This document shows positions 1-6,008 of a DNA stretch of 9,267 nucleotides, in pieces. Every line of letters starts with the position of its first letter. Within the stretch, counting starts at the first letter, position 1. Both the position numbers and the translations under genes were made by a program. The notes beneath the pieces were generated by a model that saw nothing but the letters and a program-made list of their open reading frames with translations, ran no database searches and was not told where the DNA came from. Source of the DNA: Candidatus Peregrinibacteria bacterium (GTDB lineage Bacteria; Patescibacteriota; Gracilibacteria; Peribacterales; Peribacteraceae); the NCBI GenBank assembly GCA_016866815.1, contig VGKZ01000042.1, forward strand, positions 1 to 9,267, written 5' to 3'.

Positions 1-2
1 TG

Positions 3-794
3 CGACACGCAGTGCTGCGCTACACGATGGAAAGCCTTACCGCAAAGGGCTGGACGCTCTTCTCACCCCCTCTCCTTGCGAACTTCGCGGCATTCATGGG
101 CACCGGGTTCTTCCCCGGCAGCGACCAGAACAATATCTACGCCGTGGGCGGTCAGACCGTAGAGAGCGGACCGATTGAGGGGGACGGGCTGCACCTGATC
201 GGCACATCCGAGGTGACCGTCTGCAGCTTCCACAAGGATGAGACTCTGAAGGAAGATGATCTGCCGAAGCGCTACGCCGGCTACAGTGCCTGCTTCCGCC
301 GCGAAGCGGGAAGTTACGGGAAAGACACGAAAGGCCTCTACCGAGTCCACCAGTTTGAGAAAGTAGAGCAGGTGGTCCTCTGCAGAGCCGATCAGGATGA
401 AGCACTGAAGATGTTCGAAGAAATCCGCACGAATGCAGAAGACATTCTCAAAGCTCTGGAACTTCCGTACCGCATCATCGATGTCTGCACGGGAGACATG
501 GGCAAAGGCAAAGTCTTCATGCAGGACATCGAAACCTGGATGCCGAGCCGCAGTGCCTACGGTGAAACCCACAGCTGCAGCTACCTCGGAGACTTCCAGG
601 CACGCCGTCTCGGTATCAAATATGAAACTGCTGAAGGTCAGAAGAAATTTGTACACACTCTCAATAACACCTGCATTGCTTCACCGCGCATTCTCATTCC
701 GATTCTGGAGATCTACCAGAACAAAGACGGCAGTATTACGATTCCGGAGGTTCTCCGGGAGTACATGGGAGGACAGAAGACGATAGGGAAGTAG
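3..794 (+). CDS. serS: Seryl-tRNA synthetase, 3' part (5' end outside window)
   Basis: Charges tRNA-Ser with serine in the cytoplasm; class II aminoacyl-tRNA synthetase. About 263 residues are visible, and the frame is already open at the window edge (Arg-His-Ala precede the GTG at 12, which is therefore an internal Val). The catalytic core is present: the motif 1 helix ending in FSPP, the serine-pocket region LIGTSEV, motif 2 with CFRREAGSYGKDTKG followed by HQFEKVEQV, the METHS-like segment YGETHSCSYLGDFQARR, and motif 3 as NNTCIASPRILIPILE. The NNT..ASPRIL form resembles the Thermus-type enzyme rather than the GSGLAVGR form of E. coli. Missing upstream are roughly 160 residues, including the N-terminal coiled-coil arm that binds the long variable arm of tRNA-Ser. 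The last residues (Ile-Gly-Lys) and the TAG stop are encoded by an 8-base tandem repeat. Identification is secure. Confidence 0.96.
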   Translation, partial: RHAVLRYTMESLTAKGWTLFSPPLLANFAAFMGTGFFPGSDQNNIYAVGGQTVESGPIEGDGLHLIGTSEVTVCSFHKDETLKEDDLPKRYAGYSACFRREAGSYGKDTKGLYRVHQFEKVEQVVLCRADQDEALKMFEEIRTNAEDILKALELPYRIIDVCTGDMGKGKVFMQDIETWMPSRSAYGETHSCSYLGDFQARRLGIKYETAEGQKKFVHTLNNTCIASPRILIPILEIYQNKDGSITIPEVLREYMGGQKTIGK

Positions 795-823
795 GGAAAT
801 AGGGAAATAGGGAAATAGGGAAG
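784..823 (+). repeat. Five-copy 8-base tandem repeat (TAGGGAAR), G-quadruplex-capable
   Basis: Five head-to-tail copies of TAGGGAA(A/G) start at 784, 792, 800, 808 and 816. A degenerate G-rich tail continues to about 841. GGG runs recur exactly every 8 bases (786, 794, 802, 810, 818, 826), separated by 5-base loops, which meets the standard G-quadruplex pattern on the + strand. The second copy supplies the serS stop codon (TAG at 792-794), and the first copy encodes the end of the protein. The array resembles the short tandemly repeated sequences found between genes in several bacteria. No role is established here. Confidence 0.9.
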
Positions 824-1032
824 CAGGGGGTGGGGGATAGGAAAGGAGAAAGAACCAACCTCAAACGCACATGATACGCACAAGGGTTTCCTGTGCATCC
901 TGTTGGGAAAATGAACTCGGTAAACAGGCATATTTTGGCTAGGGAATGGCAAAGGGAGAGGTCTGCGATCATTGTTGTCTTCCGGAATGAACACCTGCAG
1001 ACTGCGCCCACTTTCTTTCCCCTTTCCTCACC
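795..1032. other. Intergenic stretch after serS, no gene seen
   Basis: Beyond the G-rich repeat and its tail (to about 841), about 190 bases carry no open frame with recognisable protein features, no tRNA-like cloverleaf and no hairpin plus T-tract. A 6-base inverted repeat (CCTGTT at 899-904, AACAGG at 923-928) is compatible with chance. No convincing promoter for the next gene could be placed. The open frames on the opposite strand here translate the purine-rich repeat into low-complexity Phe/Pro sequence and are not credible genes. Confidence 0.6.
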
Positions 1033-1242
1033 ATGTCCGAAGGTAACTTAGAAGACACACTCGACCTGCCTTTGCATGCAGCGCAAACCGTCGAAAAACC
1101 GGATCCTTCTACCGTAAGCGACACCAAAGACTTGAAACGCCATGAGACATTCATGACCCTGGGTGATCGGGGCATCCAGACAAACCAGAAGAAAATTGAC
1201 GACCATATGCAATGGTACTCCACGCACGGTCACGCTGATTAA
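1033..1242 (+). CDS. Small hypothetical protein, 69 residues
   Basis: Not recognised. The product is short, polar and charged, starts MSEGNLEDTLDLPLHAAQ and ends in a His-rich tail (WYSTHGHAD). It has no signal peptide, membrane segment or cysteine, so it is probably a soluble cytoplasmic protein. Support for a real gene is contextual: it has an ATG start, a TAA stop, the same strand as its neighbours, and a strong intrinsic terminator beginning 36 bases after the stop. No Shine-Dalgarno sequence is visible; the bases before the ATG are pyrimidine-rich. An overlapping opposite-strand frame (1048-1275) looks like a shadow. It could still be a spurious frame in a longer intergenic region. Confidence 0.5.
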   Translation: MSEGNLEDTLDLPLHAAQTVEKPDPSTVSDTKDLKRHETFMTLGDRGIQTNQKKIDDHMQWYSTHGHAD

Positions 1243-1277
1243 GGCGCCATGTTTTTCCTCTGATCCAAGCCACAAAC

Positions 1278-1303
1278 ACCCCTACCTCCGGTGGGGGTTT
1301 TTT
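1278..1303 (+). terminator. Intrinsic (rho-independent) terminator
   Basis: A 9-bp stem pairs 1278-1286 with 1290-1298. It is C-rich against G-rich, with one G-T wobble at 1283/1293, and has a 3-base loop (TCC). Six T residues follow directly (1298-1303). It sits 36 bases after the 69-residue gene and most likely ends that transcript. Confidence 0.85.
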
Positions 1304-1311
1304 GCTATAAT
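1303..1311 (+). promoter_or_regulatory. Extended -10 promoter (TGC-TATAAT)
   Basis: A consensus TATAAT (1306-1311) is preceded by TGC, giving the extended -10 form TGnTATAAT. No good -35 match lies 16-18 bases upstream, where the terminator stem sits; extended -10 promoters can work without one. Transcription would begin near 1318, leaving a leader of about 12 bases before the ATG at 1331. The T of the TG element is also the last T of the upstream terminator. Confidence 0.75.
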
Positions 1312-1330
1312 GATGTGTTACGCCGAACCT

Positions 1331-1735
1331 ATGTTTCTCCTCCTCGCAGGCTCCACCGATACGGCCCGGGCACTCATCGTCGATGAGTTTCTGACGGCGC
1401 ACGAGGATTGGAAACACCTCGCGATGGAGGACATCCGCGAAGCAGAGCCGGAGGAAGATGAGGATATTTTGGGATTCAAGGAAACGTTCCTGACCATGGT
1501 CGCGTGCGAATGCGCCATGCAAGCCTACAAGGAAGGTCACAGGGTCATCATCACCTGTTCGGAACTGGAAATGATCGAGAATATCCGTGGAGAACTAGGC
1601 AAACCCATCACGACGGTCTACCTGGGCACTGCAGAGGAGGGAGAAGATTTCGACCACACCATCAACGGTGCAGAAGCCTCCATGGTGGAGATCTGCAAGA
1701 AGCTGGACGGTATTATCCGCAAGAAGACTGCATAG
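1331..1735 (+). CDS. P-loop kinase-like protein with degenerate Walker A, function unknown
   Basis: A 134-residue soluble protein with no signal peptide or membrane segment. It starts with a hydrophobic strand and small-residue loop (FLLLAGSTDTAR, residues 2-13), placed like a P-loop but lacking the GK[ST] of a true Walker A. Later come HLAMEDIR (29-36), a Cys-containing helix (VACECAM), a second strand HRVIITCS, then VYLGTAEEGEDFDHTING and a C-terminal helix. This order of strands and helices, with a final FDHxIN segment, recalls small nucleoside or nucleotide kinases. That resemblance is inferred from pattern alone, and catalysis is doubtful without the lysine. ATG 1331 was chosen because the consensus -10 box (1306-1311) overlaps or abuts the in-frame ATGs at 1310 and 1313, so they would lie upstream of the transcript start. 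No Shine-Dalgarno sequence is visible. The next gene begins 45 bases later with its own -10-like box. Confidence 0.75.
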   Translation: MFLLLAGSTDTARALIVDEFLTAHEDWKHLAMEDIREAEPEEDEDILGFKETFLTMVACECAMQAYKEGHRVIITCSELEMIENIRGELGKPITTVYLGTAEEGEDFDHTINGAEASMVEICKKLDGIIRKKTA

Positions 1736-1766
1736 ACAGGAGTGATATCCGGTCGTGAGAATCCGC

Positions 1767-1772
1767 TATGAT
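1767..1772 (+). promoter_or_regulatory. -10-like box (TATGAT) of a probable leaderless promoter
   Basis: TATGAT matches the -10 consensus at 5 of 6 positions and ends 8 bases before the ATG at 1781. Transcription would start at or within about two bases of the start codon. No convincing -35 element is seen at the usual spacing, and no Shine-Dalgarno sequence lies in the gap. Confidence 0.55.
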
Positions 1773-1780
1773 GCGGGCAT

Positions 1781-2155
1781 ATGTCCGTATTTCTCATCGC
1801 CGACGACTCTCAGGGAAAAGCCATGATGCTGGAAGCAGTGGTGAAACATTCTCAAAAATTCCCGACGATTCTCATCGCTAAAACCACACAGGATGCAAAG
1901 GCTCTGATCGATAGTGAACAGATCGCCGCAGCATTCATCGACTATGAAATGCCCACGGAAAACGGTCCTGCCGTCATCGCGTATCTGAAGGAGAAGCAAC
2001 CAAATTCCCGGATAGCACTGACAACCTCAAGTGACAGCGCGGATTACGAAAAGGAGGCTATGGCAGCAGGAGCGGAGGCATTTGTCTGCACCACCCGTGA
2101 CGAGAAGTATGTGCTGGAAACGCTCCGGAATCTGCTGATCGAGTGGGCGGGATAG
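1781..2155 (+). CDS. Single-domain response-regulator (receiver) protein, atypical
   Basis: A 124-residue stand-alone receiver (REC) domain of CheY/Spo0F size with no output domain. Visible hallmarks are the acidic pair D8-D9 after the first strand (FLIADDS), the probable phosphoacceptor D54 in FIDYEMPTENG, and the switch Thr around T81 (ALTTSSDS). The Lys normally following the fifth strand (V-K-P in the family) appears replaced: the aligned stretch reads AGAEAFVCTTRDE, with Thr104-Thr105 where Lys-Pro is expected. That Lys contacts the phosphoryl group in canonical receivers, so phosphotransfer or switching may be altered, or the domain may act without phosphorylation. No histidine kinase is in the window. 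The ATG at 1781 sits 8 bases after a TATGAT box, supporting this start. It could pass phosphate to, or bind, another protein; the partner is unknown. Confidence 0.88.
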   Translation: MSVFLIADDSQGKAMMLEAVVKHSQKFPTILIAKTTQDAKALIDSEQIAAAFIDYEMPTENGPAVIAYLKEKQPNSRIALTTSSDSADYEKEAMAAGAEAFVCTTRDEKYVLETLRNLLIEWAG

Positions 2156-2165
2156 AGCATCCTTC

Positions 2166-2174
2166 TGGTACTCT
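2166..2174 (+). promoter_or_regulatory. Extended -10-like box (TGG-TACTCT) of a probable leaderless promoter
   Basis: TACTCT (2169-2174) keeps the key A2 and T6 positions of the -10 element and carries a TG extension (2166-2167). It ends 6 bases before the ATG at 2181, so transcription would be expected to start on the A of the start codon. No -35 match is obvious. Confidence 0.5.
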
Positions 2175-2180
2175 CTCCGC

Positions 2181-3305
2181 ATGCGTATTCTCTTCACCCG
2201 CTTTCCTCTGGAGAGCGCATACGGCGGAGCTGAAGTACTGACAATCGGGTTGATGGATGCTCTGGTACAGCGGGGGCACGCTGTCGCATTTCTCGGAAGC
2301 TGTCCGGTGATGCTCCGGCTCTGCAGAGAGCGTGGGATTCCCGCAGCGGAACTGCACATCGGACCGCCCCCGGTCAGCAAATGGACTGCGGTGAGTTTTT
2401 TGTGGCGCAAGGGTCGCATGCGCAAGACTCTGACGACCGCCCTGAATAATTTTCATTCTATCGATGCCGTCTTCATGCTCAGCCTCACGGAGAAACTACT
2501 GCTGACGGATGCCTCAGCAGAGAAAACAATGAAAGTATTCTGGATGGAGCACGATCGCATGGGCCGCTGGCTGACAAAAAATCCGTGGCTTCCCATGCTC
2601 AGGGAAAAGCACAGGAAAGCAACGACCATTGCGGTCTCCGAACTCAGCAGAACGATGTACGTGCAAAAACTCCGCTTCGACCCCAAGCGTATCGTCGCGG
2701 TACACAATGGCATCGAAGAAGCGCACATCACTTCCGACGCCACTGTCGAGAGGCCACAGGGGGGGTCACTGCACATAGGCACTGTCGCAAGGCTGACGAG
2801 AGACAAGGGTGTAGACGTCCTGCTGCTCGCAATACGGGATATTCCTGATGTCACGTTGGATATCGTAGGCAGGGGACGCGACGCGTGGGACATCGAACGA
2901 TTGGTAACCAGAATGAATACACAACGCCAGTGTGTGCGAATCTTCCCTGACGTACCGGAGGGAATAGGTGCGTTTTACAAGAGCCTCGATGTGTTCGTGC
3001 TCCCTTCACGCGAGCATGACCCCTGTCCACTCGCTCCGGCGGAGGCTATGACTCACGGCATCGCAACCATCATGACGGAGGTTTGCGGCACGGCCGGTTA
3101 TGTTCACGATGGCAAGGATGCATTGGTGATTCCTGCAGATGATGTCGAAGCCCTGAAAGAGGCTATTGTACAACTCAAAGATCCCGTCACGCGCAAGAAG
3201 ATCGCGGAGGCAGGTAAGAACACCGCATTACAAGCGTTCTCTTTCAACCGCATGGTCGATCACTACGAAAAACTCATCAGGGAAGGTACACTTGCAGAAT
3301 CATGA
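2181..3305 (+). CDS. Glycosyltransferase, GT4 family (GT-B fold)
   Basis: A 374-residue cytosolic or membrane-associated enzyme predicted to transfer a sugar from a nucleotide donor during surface-glycan synthesis. The N-terminal Rossmann half begins MRILFTRFPLESAYGGAE, with the acceptor-side GGAE loop at 15-18. The linker region has AVSELSR, then VHNGIE (174-179). The C-terminal donor-binding half has GTVARLTRDKGVDVLL (200-215), IVGRGRD (228-234) and the nucleotide-sugar motif SREHDPCPLAPAEAM (276-290). The usual E-x7-E reads D280-x7-E288; E288 is kept. Length is typical of GT4. Donor and acceptor cannot be read from sequence. The stop overlaps the start of the ligase/polymerase-like gene (ATGA), suggesting translational coupling and a shared pathway. 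Start chosen at ATG 2181: it gives a full N-terminal strand and follows an extended -10 box by 6 bases. Confidence 0.93.
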   Translation: MRILFTRFPLESAYGGAEVLTIGLMDALVQRGHAVAFLGSCPVMLRLCRERGIPAAELHIGPPPVSKWTAVSFLWRKGRMRKTLTTALNNFHSIDAVFMLSLTEKLLLTDASAEKTMKVFWMEHDRMGRWLTKNPWLPMLREKHRKATTIAVSELSRTMYVQKLRFDPKRIVAVHNGIEEAHITSDATVERPQGGSLHIGTVARLTRDKGVDVLLLAIRDIPDVTLDIVGRGRDAWDIERLVTRMNTQRQCVRIFPDVPEGIGAFYKSLDVFVLPSREHDPCPLAPAEAMTHGIATIMTEVCGTAGYVHDGKDALVIPADDVEALKEAIVQLKDPVTRKKIAEAGKNTALQAFSFNRMVDHYEKLIREGTLAES

Positions 3306-5203
3306 TGCGCATACCGGATCTCCGCAGGCTTTCCGTGTTTCTCGTGTCTGGTTTTATTCCCGTCGCAGTCCTCTGGAAGGGGGGGAAGAGCCTGGAAACA
3401 ACATGGATGCTTCTCGGTGTCGCATGGGCAGTAACATTGGTGTACTGGCTCTCCAGGAAGAAAGAGGAAGACATCAATGGCGGCCTGTGGTTCTCCGCGA
3501 TGCTTCTCACGCTATGGACCGTCATCAGTTACCTTTTTTCCAAAACAGGAAATTACGGTCTCGATGAAGTGTTTCGGATGGGATCATTCGCACTGATACT
3601 TTTTTGGGCGGCCCGCAACAATGGTGATGGGACACTACTCCGCAAATTTGCTTCCATCGTATCGTGGACCGCTGTCTTTGCGATGATCATCGGTATCGGC
3701 GTGTACGTTCTCCAACCGGTTTCCCGCTTTGTGGGGCCGTTCTTCGACTTCCGTTTCACAACGGATTACTGGCCGAATGCGTGGGCGGAATTCGTGCTGC
3801 TGACGTGGCCGATGGTCGCGCTTCATATGAAGCAGAAAAAACATTACCCCTGGCTCATCGCCATCGGACTGCTGTTTGGAGGATTGCTGCTGAGCTATTC
3901 GCGCGGCGCATACATCGCGTTCGCCGGACAGCTGGTGCTCCTCGCTGTGTGCGTTGTCGTGCAGAAGAAAAATATGAAACATGAATTCCTGATGACACTC
4001 AGCGTCGTGATCGTTGCGGCACTGACGTTCTACGGCGCGAACGCCGTGCGTTCGACATTCCATACGGTGCAGAGCCTCGGGGCGAAAGTAACACTGAATT
4101 CGGCGGAGGGAACATCATCAGTCGATGAACGTTTTGCCTTCATGAAGCAGGCCGCAAGACTGGCGCTGGAACAGCCGCTATCCGGCTACGGACCCTATAG
4201 CTTCCGGTTTGTCCAAACGCGGCTCCAGGAAGGCGTCTACGCAACATCGGACCATCCGCATAACATGCTGCTGAAGTTCGCAATGGAGGAGGGGATTCCC
4301 GCAGCAGGATTGTTCCTGATCTTACTCATCGGAATTCTCCTGCCGGTAGTACCGCGCATCCGGAAAGCAAAACAAGACGCGGATGTGCTCTTACTGGTAA
4401 GCGTCCTCGGCGTTCTTGCGCACGTCATGATCGATTACAATCTGCAATTCGTCGGCAACGCACTGCCCTTCTGGATGATGCTCGGATTCCTCACCCCTGT
4501 GAGTACGCCCGTGATCCGTCCGTCTCTCATTCTCCGGAGAAAAACGGAGATCATGGTCGCAACTATTCTCATCGTGTTCGCGATTCTCGAGGGTCGTCAC
4601 TTGATCATCTCTTCCTATGGACGACATGCGGAAGCAAACGGACGCTACGAAGTGGCTCTCAAGTACTATGCCGCGTCGGCAGGAGAAATCTTCAGCCGGG
4701 ACCTGCACTTGAGCGAAGCGTATCTGTTACGACAAACCGGTCGCACTGACGAGGCAAAAACTGCTTTGACACGGTACCTCCGACGCAACTCCCTGGATGC
4801 ACGCGCATGGCTACAGCTGGGTCAGACTCTCGAGAAAGAATACGAATGGGAACTCGCACTCTCCGCCTACGAACAGGCGTATGACCTCGGAAAATGGAAC
4901 CATCCCGATGCACTGCGCGGACTCGTGGTGTCGCATTTCGCCCTGATGAAAGGGAAAGCTGTGGATGAACGACGTGGAGAATTCGACGCGCTGCTCACGG
5001 CATTCCATGATGCCATCGTACAGAACGCGCACTTCATCGCACTCGGCACCGTACCGGAAGAATACGTGACACTGACGGAAGAATTCGCACAGATCTACCC
5101 GAAGGACGCCGGGAAATACCGGACCATGGGAAAAGAGGCGCTGGAGCATGCAAAAACCGAACGGCTGCAATTCTCGGCACGTCCTGCCGGAAGGCTCTGG
5201 TAA
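3302..5203 (+). CDS. O-antigen ligase/polymerase-like (Wzy_C) membrane protein with TPR C-terminus
   Basis: A 633-residue polytopic inner-membrane protein. About ten or more hydrophobic segments span residues 10-250 and 335-435. A large extracytoplasmic loop between them (about 250-325) carries the family signatures: SYSRGAY just before it (198-204, Arg201), the GYGPYSF glycine motif (295-301), and PHN with His320 followed by FAMEEGIP. In the Wzy_C/WaaL/PglL family these Arg and His residues matter for transfer of lipid-linked glycan to an acceptor. Residues about 435-535 form TPR-like helical pairs (GRYEVALKYYAASA, ARAWLQLGQTLEKEYEWELALSAYEQAYDLG), probably outside the membrane and used for protein contacts. 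It overlaps the preceding glycosyltransferase by four bases, so the two are likely co-translated. Sequence alone cannot tell ligase, polymerase and protein O-oligosaccharyltransferase apart. ATG 3305 is an equally possible start. Confidence 0.88.
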   Translation: MMRIPDLRRLSVFLVSGFIPVAVLWKGGKSLETTWMLLGVAWAVTLVYWLSRKKEEDINGGLWFSAMLLTLWTVISYLFSKTGNYGLDEVFRMGSFALILFWAARNNGDGTLLRKFASIVSWTAVFAMIIGIGVYVLQPVSRFVGPFFDFRFTTDYWPNAWAEFVLLTWPMVALHMKQKKHYPWLIAIGLLFGGLLLSYSRGAYIAFAGQLVLLAVCVVVQKKNMKHEFLMTLSVVIVAALTFYGANAVRSTFHTVQSLGAKVTLNSAEGTSSVDERFAFMKQAARLALEQPLSGYGPYSFRFVQTRLQEGVYATSDHPHNMLLKFAMEEGIPAAGLFLILLIGILLPVVPRIRKAKQDADVLLLVSVLGVLAHVMIDYNLQFVGNALPFWMMLGFLTPVSTPVIRPSLILRRKTEIMVATILIVFAILEGRHLIISSYGRHAEANGRYEVALKYYAASAGEIFSRDLHLSEAYLLRQTGRTDEAKTALTRYLRRNSLDARAWLQLGQTLEKEYEWELALSAYEQAYDLGKWNHPDALRGLVVSHFALMKGKAVDERRGEFDALLTAFHDAIVQNAHFIALGTVPEEYVTLTEEFAQIYPKDAGKYRTMGKEALEHAKTERLQFSARPAGRLW

Positions 5204-5217
5204 AGGTAGTTTTAGAC

Positions 5218-5245
5218 TTCACAGCAACCGAAAAATCCTTACACT
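5218..5245 (+). promoter_or_regulatory. Candidate promoter (TTCACA / TACACT)
   Basis: TTCACA (5218-5223, 5 of 6 to the -35 consensus) and TACACT (5240-5245, 4 of 6 to the -10 consensus) are separated by 16 bases. The box ends 26 bases before the ATG at 5272, so a leader of roughly 20 bases is expected. Unlike several other genes here, this one would not be leaderless. Confidence 0.4.
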
Positions 5246-5271
5246 TTGCGCACAATTCCCCCCTCCATTCT

Positions 5272-5955
5272 ATGCGTACACTGGTCCGTTCTCTTGCCGT
5301 CGTGTCGCTCTGGACGATGCTTGCCCCTTCGGCAGCAGCAGCAATGACCGCCGGTGAATATGCGAGCATCACACTGGATGCGAACGTCCTCGTGGGTGCC
5401 ACTCCGGATATGATCAATGCCAGTCTCTCCTGCAGCTTCAATGAGCCGCTTTCCCGTGCAGCGATGCGCACGGCGATCATGGCGAAGCAGAGGGATCTCC
5501 AGACAATCATAGGTACAGCAGGTACCGTGCGGAAAATCGGAACAGCAAGCATCTACGATCACTACAATACGCTGGGGGAAATCGACGGCATGTTCACCGG
5601 ATCCGTCAATTACGTCATCCATAACGTGAAGCCTGAAGCCACGGCTAGCCTCGATCAGAAGCTGGATGATTCGGGTTGCAGTACAACATGGGACGCACGT
5701 GTATTCCGCTTCGGGCACCTGATCCGCGAGCACAAGACGGAACTGATGGAGCAGATCGAAGAAAAGAAGTCTGTATTTGAAGACATGCTCGGTCTGAAAC
5801 TCGAAAAAGTGACCGGTATGAACGTCTACGGTGTCATTGATACAGGAAGCAACTACTCGTACTACGGAAACCCCTACGATCCGCTTTCCAACACTGTGTT
5901 GTTCCTGCTCACACTGAGCATTACCTACGATTTTGGAACAGGAGAGAAGAAGTAA
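5272..5955 (+). CDS. Exported SIMPL (DUF541)-like protein
   Basis: A 227-residue predicted exported protein. Residues 1-24 form a Sec signal peptide: basic MRTLVR, a hydrophobic core, and small residues LAPSAAAA before a likely cleavage site. The mature part begins ITLDANVLVGATPDM and continues with a helix around 60-80, an IGTASIYDHYNTLG segment, the strand FTGSVNYVIHNV, a long charged helix (about 150-172), LGLKLEKVTGMNVYG, and a final strand LTLSITYDFGTG. This order (beta strand with PDMA-like loop, IxTxxYxI-like segment, SVxVxxxV strand, LGLxLGxV near the end) is the SIMPL pattern; I recognise it by layout only. SIMPL proteins are periplasmic or surface proteins of unclear function. Two cysteines in the mature part (C54, C136) could form a disulfide. 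It lies between the ligase-like gene and the amidase/SpoIID gene, all of which act at the envelope. No terminator is seen after it. Confidence 0.72.
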   Translation: MRTLVRSLAVVSLWTMLAPSAAAAMTAGEYASITLDANVLVGATPDMINASLSCSFNEPLSRAAMRTAIMAKQRDLQTIIGTAGTVRKIGTASIYDHYNTLGEIDGMFTGSVNYVIHNVKPEATASLDQKLDDSGCSTTWDARVFRFGHLIREHKTELMEQIEEKKSVFEDMLGLKLEKVTGMNVYGVIDTGSNYSYYGNPYDPLSNTVLFLLTLSITYDFGTGEKK

Positions 5956-5994
5956 ATGTAGGTCTCTTTCTGTCTTCACCAAAGGGGTACACGG

Positions 5995-6000
5995 TATACT
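5995..6000 (+). promoter_or_regulatory. -10-like box (TATACT) of a probable leaderless promoter
   Basis: TATACT matches the -10 consensus at 5 of 6 positions and ends 8 bases before the GTG at 6009. Transcription would start within about two bases of that GTG. No clear -35 element and no Shine-Dalgarno sequence are present. The box is the main reason to accept the GTG start. Confidence 0.55.
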
Positions 6001-6008
6001 ACCCAACC

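Noticed and set aside
784..841. CRISPR array
   Set aside because: The units are only 8 bases with no spacers; this is a simple tandem repeat.
899..928. 6-base inverted repeat in the region after serS
   Set aside because: The stem is short, the 18-base spacer is long and no T-tract follows, so neither a terminator nor an operator is supported.
713..1011. Opposite-strand frames after serS with Pro/Phe/Ser-rich repeats
   Set aside because: The repetitive protein is simply the reverse reading of the purine-rich octamer repeat and its tail.
2585..2848. Second + strand frame inside the glycosyltransferase
   Set aside because: It lies wholly within the GT4 gene in another frame, its translation lacks motifs, and the GT4 frame is intact across it.
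5239..6006. Opposite-strand open frame (255 codons) across the SIMPL-like gene
   Set aside because: The + strand frame has a signal peptide and a family-like layout; the reverse translation is Cys/His/Arg-rich and resembles nothing known.
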